DNA from: CAIVAT01 sp964473485
GTDB taxonomy: Bacteria > Bacteroidota > Bacteroidia > Bacteroidales > FEN-979
Length of the DNA: 64,000 nucleotides
Assembly (NCBI GenBank): GCA_964473485.1
Contig: CAYYPH010000004.1
Span: forward strand, 1-64,000
Reading direction: 5' to 3'
This document shows, one piece after another, positions 59,555 to 64,000 of this stretch. The notes beneath the pieces were generated by a model. The model saw nothing but the letters and a program-made list of their open reading frames with translations. It was not told the DNA's origin and made no database searches. The position numbers were made by a program, and so were the translations under genes. Position 1 is the first letter of the stretch. Each line of letters opens with the position of its first letter.

Positions 59555-61948
59555 ATGAAAACAAACCTCGTCATCATCACATGCGTGTTAACATTAACGA
59601 CGCTGGTTGCTTCAGCCCAGAAGGCGGTCATACGCGGGCAGGTGGTGTGCGGTCATACAGGAAATCCCATCGAATATGCGACGGTTGCGGTTGCCGATTC
59701 AGCGGGCAAACTGGTAAACGGTGCGGTTACCAGCGCAGCAGGCGACTTCGTTGTGTCCGGCATTTCTCCCGGTACGTACCACCTGGAGATCAGTTTTGTC
59801 GGATATGAAAAGCAAAAGATACCATCGGTCGTGATCAGGGAAAAGAAAGATGTCAGCGATGCCGGGAAGATCACCCTGACGCCTGCTTCAAAGACGCTGG
59901 ACGAGGTCAGCGTGACCGGTGAGCTGAAGGGGGTTGAGCACAAGGTCGACCGCCAGGTGGTCAACGTGGCGCAGCAGTCCAATGCGGCGGGAGGAACCCT
60001 GGCCGACGTACTGCAGAACATCCCCTCGGTGAGGGTCGACGCCGACGGAAATGTGACCCTGCGGGGCAGCAGTAATTTTACCCTGCTCATCGATGGCAAG
60101 CCTTCCATCCTCACGGGTTCGGAATCGCTGAAGAATATCCCGGCCGAAACGGTGGAGAAGGTGGAGGTGATCACCAATCCTTCGGCCCGGTACGAGGCAA
60201 TGGGGGTCAGCGGCATCCTCAATGTGATCACCAAAAAGAAACAACTTCAGGGTACCGATGCAATCATCAGCGCTTCGGTGGCCACCGGCGACAAATACAC
60301 TGGCAATTTCAAGATCAGCAACCGGAACCGGTTCGCAACCGTTTTTGCCGAAGCCGCATATGCCAGCAAGTGGCAGCACACAAGCAGCTGGAGCGACCGA
60401 ACCATCACCTCCGGCGATAAACCGGTTACTGAATCGGTGTCTGATAACAGGCAATTATACAGGCTGGATGCCCAGGGCAAAGCCGGGGCCGATATCCCGG
60501 TGGCCGGGAAGAACGCTCTTTCGTTCTTTGTGCAGGGAGGCAGCTGGCAGTTTTCGCGGGGCATCGATGCACTGTTCACCACCACGGTCCGGAATAATCC
60601 AGGGGTAACGGAAATCGTCACACGCGAGGATTTCAAGGTGCAAAACAACTTTATCGGTGGCGATCTCTGTTATCTTCACCGGTTTGGCCGGAACAGGGAG
60701 CATACGCTTACGATCGACCTGTTCGATTCGTACCTGGAGAATACCTCCCCCGATACCTATACCGAACCTGAGCTGGGAGGGATGCAACAGATCAATAATG
60801 AGTCGTTCCGGAACAATTTCAGGTTCAAGGCCGACTATGCTTTGCCTGTAGGTGAAAACAACAAGCTGGAGGCCGGTTTTCAGGCGGACCTCCAGAAATC
60901 GCACTACCTGTACGATTACCGGGTCAAAGCGGGCGACAGCGGCTGGATCAGCAACGACTCGCTGAGCGGCACGATGGATTACCGCCGCGACCTCCTGGCG
61001 GCCTATGCGGTGTGGTCCGGGAAGGTTCTGGGCATTGATTACCAGGCGGGCCTGCGCGCCGAACAGACCCTGCACGAGATAGGCTACACGGCCGGCACGG
61101 GGAATGCGGGATACCACTACTTCGACCTTTTTCCCACGGTACACCTGTCGAAGGCGCTTGGCGACGTTCATCAGGTGAGCCTGAGCTACAGCCGGCGGAT
61201 CAACCGGCCCACCGAATGGCAGTTGTCGCCGCTTCTCTACTCCTCCGACCGGTTTTACCTGCGCCGGGGGAATCCGGACCTGCAACCGGAATATATCGAC
61301 GCCATTGAACTTGGATATAATCTTCAACTGAAAAATTTCGATCTCAGCATGGAGGGATATGCCAGGAAATCGCGGAATTCAATCAATTCAGTCATCCTTG
61401 AAGACCATGACATTTTTTACGAAACGTATGAAAACCTGGAGCATGAATTCAACCTGGGCACCGACCTCCAGGTTATCTGGAAACCCTGGCGCTGGCTGAA
61501 GCTCGATTTCGGTTCAAGTCTTTATTATGCCTGGTGGGATGGTGTGCTGAGCAACGGTGAAGTGTTGAAAAACCACACGCCCGATTTGAACTGTACATTC
61601 CGGCCGGTTTTCATGATCACACCCATCACCGACCTGACCTTCCAGGCCATCTGGTACGCCCCGTCGCGCAATGTCCAGGGCCTCACCAGCTCTTTTTACT
61701 ATTTCGATTTCATCTTCAGGCAGCAGTTCCTGAAGAAAAGGCTCATCCTGACCGTGCGCACCCACAACACCTTCGATACCGGGCTATACCACTTTACGGC
61801 ATCGGGTGAGGGATTTTCGACAGAGAGCTGGTACCGCTACGAAGGTCCCGTGGTGATCGCCGGATTATCGTGGAAAATCAACAACCTGAAGCCAAGGGCT
61901 GCGCGGCATGAAGTGAAAATGGATTTCGACAGCGGGCTGGATCACTGA
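59555..61948 (+). CDS. TonB-dependent receptor-like outer-membrane protein
   Basis: ATG 59555 gives 797 aa with signal peptide (to VASAQ). The 33 residues before it come from the repeat array and are not counted. CarboxypepD_reg-like domain (about 25-115: AVIRGQVVCGHTGNPIEYA ... EISFVGYEKQKIPSVVI), plug (TLADVLQNIPSVRVDADGNV, TLRGSSNFTLLIDGKPSI, EVITNPSARYEAMGVSGILN) and a barrel of the OMP_b-brl_2/3 type. The N-P-S-A-R-Y motif is typical for this subgroup. Divergent from a LytS kinase gene that may control it. Substrate unknown. Confidence 0.85.
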   Translation: MKTNLVIITCVLTLTTLVASAQKAVIRGQVVCGHTGNPIEYATVAVADSAGKLVNGAVTSAAGDFVVSGISPGTYHLEISFVGYEKQKIPSVVIREKKDVSDAGKITLTPASKTLDEVSVTGELKGVEHKVDRQVVNVAQQSNAAGGTLADVLQNIPSVRVDADGNVTLRGSSNFTLLIDGKPSILTGSESLKNIPAETVEKVEVITNPSARYEAMGVSGILNVITKKKQLQGTDAIISASVATGDKYTGNFKISNRNRFATVFAEAAYASKWQHTSSWSDRTITSGDKPVTESVSDNRQLYRLDAQGKAGADIPVAGKNALSFFVQGGSWQFSRGIDALFTTTVRNNPGVTEIVTREDFKVQNNFIGGDLCYLHRFGRNREHTLTIDLFDSYLENTSPDTYTEPELGGMQQINNESFRNNFRFKADYALPVGENNKLEAGFQADLQKSHYLYDYRVKAGDSGWISNDSLSGTMDYRRDLLAAYAVWSGKVLGIDYQAGLRAEQTLHEIGYTAGTGNAGYHYFDLFPTVHLSKALGDVHQVSLSYSRRINRPTEWQLSPLLYSSDRFYLRRGNPDLQPEYIDAIELGYNLQLKNFDLSMEGYARKSRNSINSVILEDHDIFYETYENLEHEFNLGTDLQVIWKPWRWLKLDFGSSLYYAWWDGVLSNGEVLKNHTPDLNCTFRPVFMITPITDLTFQAIWYAPSRNVQGLTSSFYYFDFIFRQQFLKKRLILTVRTHNTFDTGLYHFTASGEGFSTESWYRYEGPVVIAGLSWKINNLKPRAARHEVKMDFDSGLDH

Positions 61949-62236
61949 TCCGGCGATGCAACGCTACTTGCATGCGATACATGAGATAGGACAAAAGCAA
62001 ATAAACCTGGCTACTACTCATATTCCCGTTTCAATAAAAAGGTAATCTTTGAACATCGCAGAACGTTTTACGGCCTGATATACGGCATCGTTGCGGCCAG
62101 ATGACAGGCAGAATTCAAAGCATGCCTGGTGTACGCTTACGGTCCATATGTATTCATGAAAAACGGAAGAAATTGGTTAAGAGGCAATCGAACGTAAGCT
62201 GCAAGGATCTCTGTTCGATTTGCTTTCATGATCGGT
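61949..62236. other. 288-bp intergenic region with a coding-like fragment
   Basis: On the minus strand, about 62190-62028, a 52-codon stretch without start codon reads like protein (VSVHQACFEFCLSSGRNDAV ... MFKDYLFIETGI). It could be the remnant of a gene, but no family is recognised. Nothing else seen. Confidence 0.3.
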
Positions 62237-62971
62237 TTATTTTGATTCTTTAAGTATCTTCAGCGCTTCGTCAACATGCCTGGTGGCATTCATCTGCGAG
62301 TTGAAAATGTAAATTACTTTACCCGTTTTATCGGCTACATAAGTTACACGGCCCGGTATTAATCCCAGGAAATTGGTTGGCACGCCGAATTGTTTGCGGA
62401 TTTTATTGCCTTCGTCGCTCAGCAGGGTAAACGTGAGCCTGTGTTTAAGGGCAAATTCTTTGTGGCTTTTAACCGATTGTCCGCTGATGCCAATAATTAC
62501 CGCATCGGCTTCCTTAAAAACCTCGAACTGATCCTGGAAGGAGCAGGCCTGCGCGGTGCAGCCGGGACTGTCATCTTTGGGATAGAAATAGACCACCAGG
62601 TTCTTTTTCCCGATAACGGAATTCATATCAAATAAATTCCCGTTCTGATCGGGTAAAACAAAGGATGGGATAACGCTGCCAATTTTTAGCTCGTTCATTT
62701 GATTGTCTTTGTGAAGGGATAAATAAGCGGTGAATAAAATCAGGTAAACCACGAGGTAGAAGCGGTAAAAATTTCGCAACTTCAGGTAGTTCCTGTTTTC
62801 GGGATACATATTGCCGAAAAGCGCTTTCAGCTCTTTCCAGAAATATGGTTTGACGTTGATGGTCCAGGTATCGGTCTGGTAAACGATCTTGCGGAACTTA
62901 CTTCGGTAGAAAGTGAGGGGCAATCCCCAGACAATAAATAAGATAAGCCAGATATTTTCGAGAATGAACAT
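62237..62971 (-). CDS. Membrane-anchored peroxiredoxin (AhpC/TSA, BCP-like)
   Basis: A 244-aa protein. Residues 1-90 contain two membrane helices (NIWLILFIVWGLPLTFY and FYRFYLVVYLILFTAYLSL) around a basic loop. A BCP/PrxQ-type peroxiredoxin follows (about 95-244): SVIPSFVLPDQNGNLFDMNS, VVYFYPKDDSPGCTAQACSF, with the peroxidatic cysteine in SPGCT and the second cysteine five residues later, as in PrxQ. The C-terminal part has TYVADKTGKVIYIFNSQM. It would reduce peroxides with thioredoxin; membrane tethering is unusual. Whether the active domain faces the cytoplasm is inferred. Confidence 0.85.
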   Translation of the reverse strand: MFILENIWLILFIVWGLPLTFYRSKFRKIVYQTDTWTINVKPYFWKELKALFGNMYPENRNYLKLRNFYRFYLVVYLILFTAYLSLHKDNQMNELKIGSVIPSFVLPDQNGNLFDMNSVIGKKNLVVYFYPKDDSPGCTAQACSFQDQFEVFKEADAVIIGISGQSVKSHKEFALKHRLTFTLLSDEGNKIRKQFGVPTNFLGLIPGRVTYVADKTGKVIYIFNSQMNATRHVDEALKILKESK

Positions 62972-63090
62972 GGTTGTTTGTGTTATTGGTTCTGGCTGTT
63001 TGTATCAAAGGCTTAATGCTTCACAATCGATGGTTCAGGATTCAAATGTAACCAAAAAAATCGTGTTACGGATCAACGCTTTATTTAAGG

Positions 63091-64000
63091 CTAATCCACG
63101 ATTAACCGGTGGGTCTGATAGCCCTTTTGGCGTTCAAGGGTAACAAAATAGAGGCCCTTTGCCAGGGATACGGTGGAGATTTCGGTTCGGGAATCACGGA
63201 TCTGGCCGGTATACACCTCTCTGCCGGATAGATGGTGGATCCTGATGGTCGGAGTTCCCTCTAATTCCTTTACCTGCAAAGTAAACCTGCCTGTTGCCGG
63301 GTTGGGAAAGATGGATACACCGGGGTTCTCCTTTTCACTCACCGACACAATCCCATACCTTTCCTGAGCAAACTGGTAATTGTCGCAAACCACTTCGGAA
63401 ACCATGCCGGGGACAAATCCTGTTTGATACGTATTGCTGTAAGTATCAAATAAGATCATGCTCATCACATTGTTCGTATCGAAACCGATAATCATCAGGC
63501 TGCCCGAGTTCTGATCAAAGGATGACGACCCGGCCACATAAGCGGTAACTCCATCCAGCCATCCCCTCGTCAGGACTTCTCCGGAGGTTTTGTCGATCTC
63601 TACCACCTTAAAGCCGATGAAGGTAAAGGTTGTGTCGTATTCTGAAGAACAGGCGAATAGTTTATCGTTGATATTGTCGTAATTCACACCGAAAATACTT
63701 GCAGTGGTTGACAACAGCGGTGTTTTCGAATAGGTAAAAACAGGGTTTCTCACTTCAATGGCAAACAGGCAAAGGGAGTTGGACCCGTCAATCCCCGCAT
63801 AATACAGTATACCGTTGTCGGAATCAAAACCGGTGGCATCGGAGATGATCCCGGGTATACCCGGCTCGCTGATAACACCCAGCAAACTGTCCGTTCCTGT
63901 AATGATATCGTATTCGTATACTGCAATGTAGCCCGGTGAACCTGATGTAAGGTTGTAGATCTTACCGGTGCTCATGTCGATCTCCGTAATGCCTGAAAGA
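63091..64000 (-). CDS. T9SS-sorted beta-propeller protein, 5' part outside window
   Basis: The frame is open through the window edge (codons before 63975 read LSGITEID in register), so the true start lies beyond 64000 and ATG 63975 is internal. At least 302 residues are present: a beta-propeller-like body (SDATGFDSDNGILYYAGIDG, ASIFGVNYDNINDKLFACSS, SSSFDQNSGSLMIIGFDTNN) and a C-terminal type A T9SS sorting domain (VSIFPNPATGRFTLQV ... AKGLYFVTLERQ, ending RLIVD). Exported by T9SS and attached to, or released from, the cell surface. Confidence 0.8.
   Translation of the reverse strand, partial: LSGITEIDMSTGKIYNLTSGSPGYIAVYEYDIITGTDSLLGVISEPGIPGIISDATGFDSDNGILYYAGIDGSNSLCLFAIEVRNPVFTYSKTPLLSTTASIFGVNYDNINDKLFACSSEYDTTFTFIGFKVVEIDKTSGEVLTRGWLDGVTAYVAGSSSFDQNSGSLMIIGFDTNNVMSMILFDTYSNTYQTGFVPGMVSEVVCDNYQFAQERYGIVSVSEKENPGVSIFPNPATGRFTLQVKELEGTPTIRIHHLSGREVYTGQIRDSRTEISTVSLAKGLYFVTLERQKGYQTHRLIVD

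Noticed and set aside
1..64000. tRNA, rRNA, transposases, integrases
   Set aside because: No cloverleaf, rRNA signature, DDE/tyrosine recombinase motif or terminal inverted repeats were noticed on reading; a dedicated search (tRNAscan, Infernal, ISfinder) was not possible.

Overview
The window looks like a chromosomal segment of an uncultured member of the Bacteroidota, probably Bacteroidales-like. Signs of this are TonB-dependent receptors with carboxypeptidase-regulatory N-termini, a DUF4249 lipoprotein, a GLPGLI protein, type IX secretion (T9SS) C-terminal sorting domains, PKD arrays, LytS/LytTR and ECF sigma/anti-sigma pairs, and many TAnnTTTG-type -7 promoter elements. The genus is not determinable. 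No rRNA, tRNA, CRISPR array or transposase was recognised.

Layout. 1-6.5 kb: a conserved hypothetical gene split by an in-frame TAA, a metallophosphoesterase, a repeat field with 69-bp hairpin units, a GAF/nucleotidyltransferase protein, a lipoprotein and a two-part class V aminotransferase. 6.8-20.2 kb: receptor plus DUF4249 lipoprotein, a ten-PKD T9SS protein, a PD40 lipoprotein, a deacetylase, an AT-rich AbiE toxin-antitoxin pair with a frameshifted toxin, an OMP and a T9SS protein. 20.4-31 kb: a candidate structured RNA, a methyltransferase, NudC, a lipase-like lipoprotein and two ECF sigma/anti-sigma operons, one led by a secreted protein carrying the GDNDTFPLW motif.

30.6-41 kb: a Fur-family regulator with a dyad operator, a His/Cys-rich small protein and a TonB receptor form a probable zinc/metal uptake operon. 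Directly after it is a truncated NHLP-type RiPP leader. Then come an RprX/RprY-like two-component system and, divergently, GLPGLI protein, outer-membrane receptor and an intact NHLP-type RiPP precursor with a four-cysteine core. The two leader sequences thus flank a ~6-kb block in direct orientation. No modification enzyme or peptide exporter is in the window.

41-64 kb: two LytS/LytTR pairs, an SGNH hydrolase fusion, an AT-rich AraC/OMP/serine-hydrolase cassette, and a long same-strand run of envelope or secreted hydrolases (CPBP protease, serine hydrolase-TPR, M28 peptidase, aspartyl protease-ankyrin, esterase-TPR, TraB/GumN-like). It closes with another outer-membrane receptor, a membrane-anchored peroxiredoxin and a T9SS protein cut by the window end.

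The most unusual structure is distributed: arrays of imperfect heptanucleotide tandem repeats of several sequence families lie at gene edges and, in places, inside coding sequence. They supply part of a linker, a C-terminus, and possibly a start codon. Two apparent frameshifts (AbiEii and a small membrane protein) would each be repaired by one base in a short homopolymer, so consensus error is a live alternative to real gene decay.
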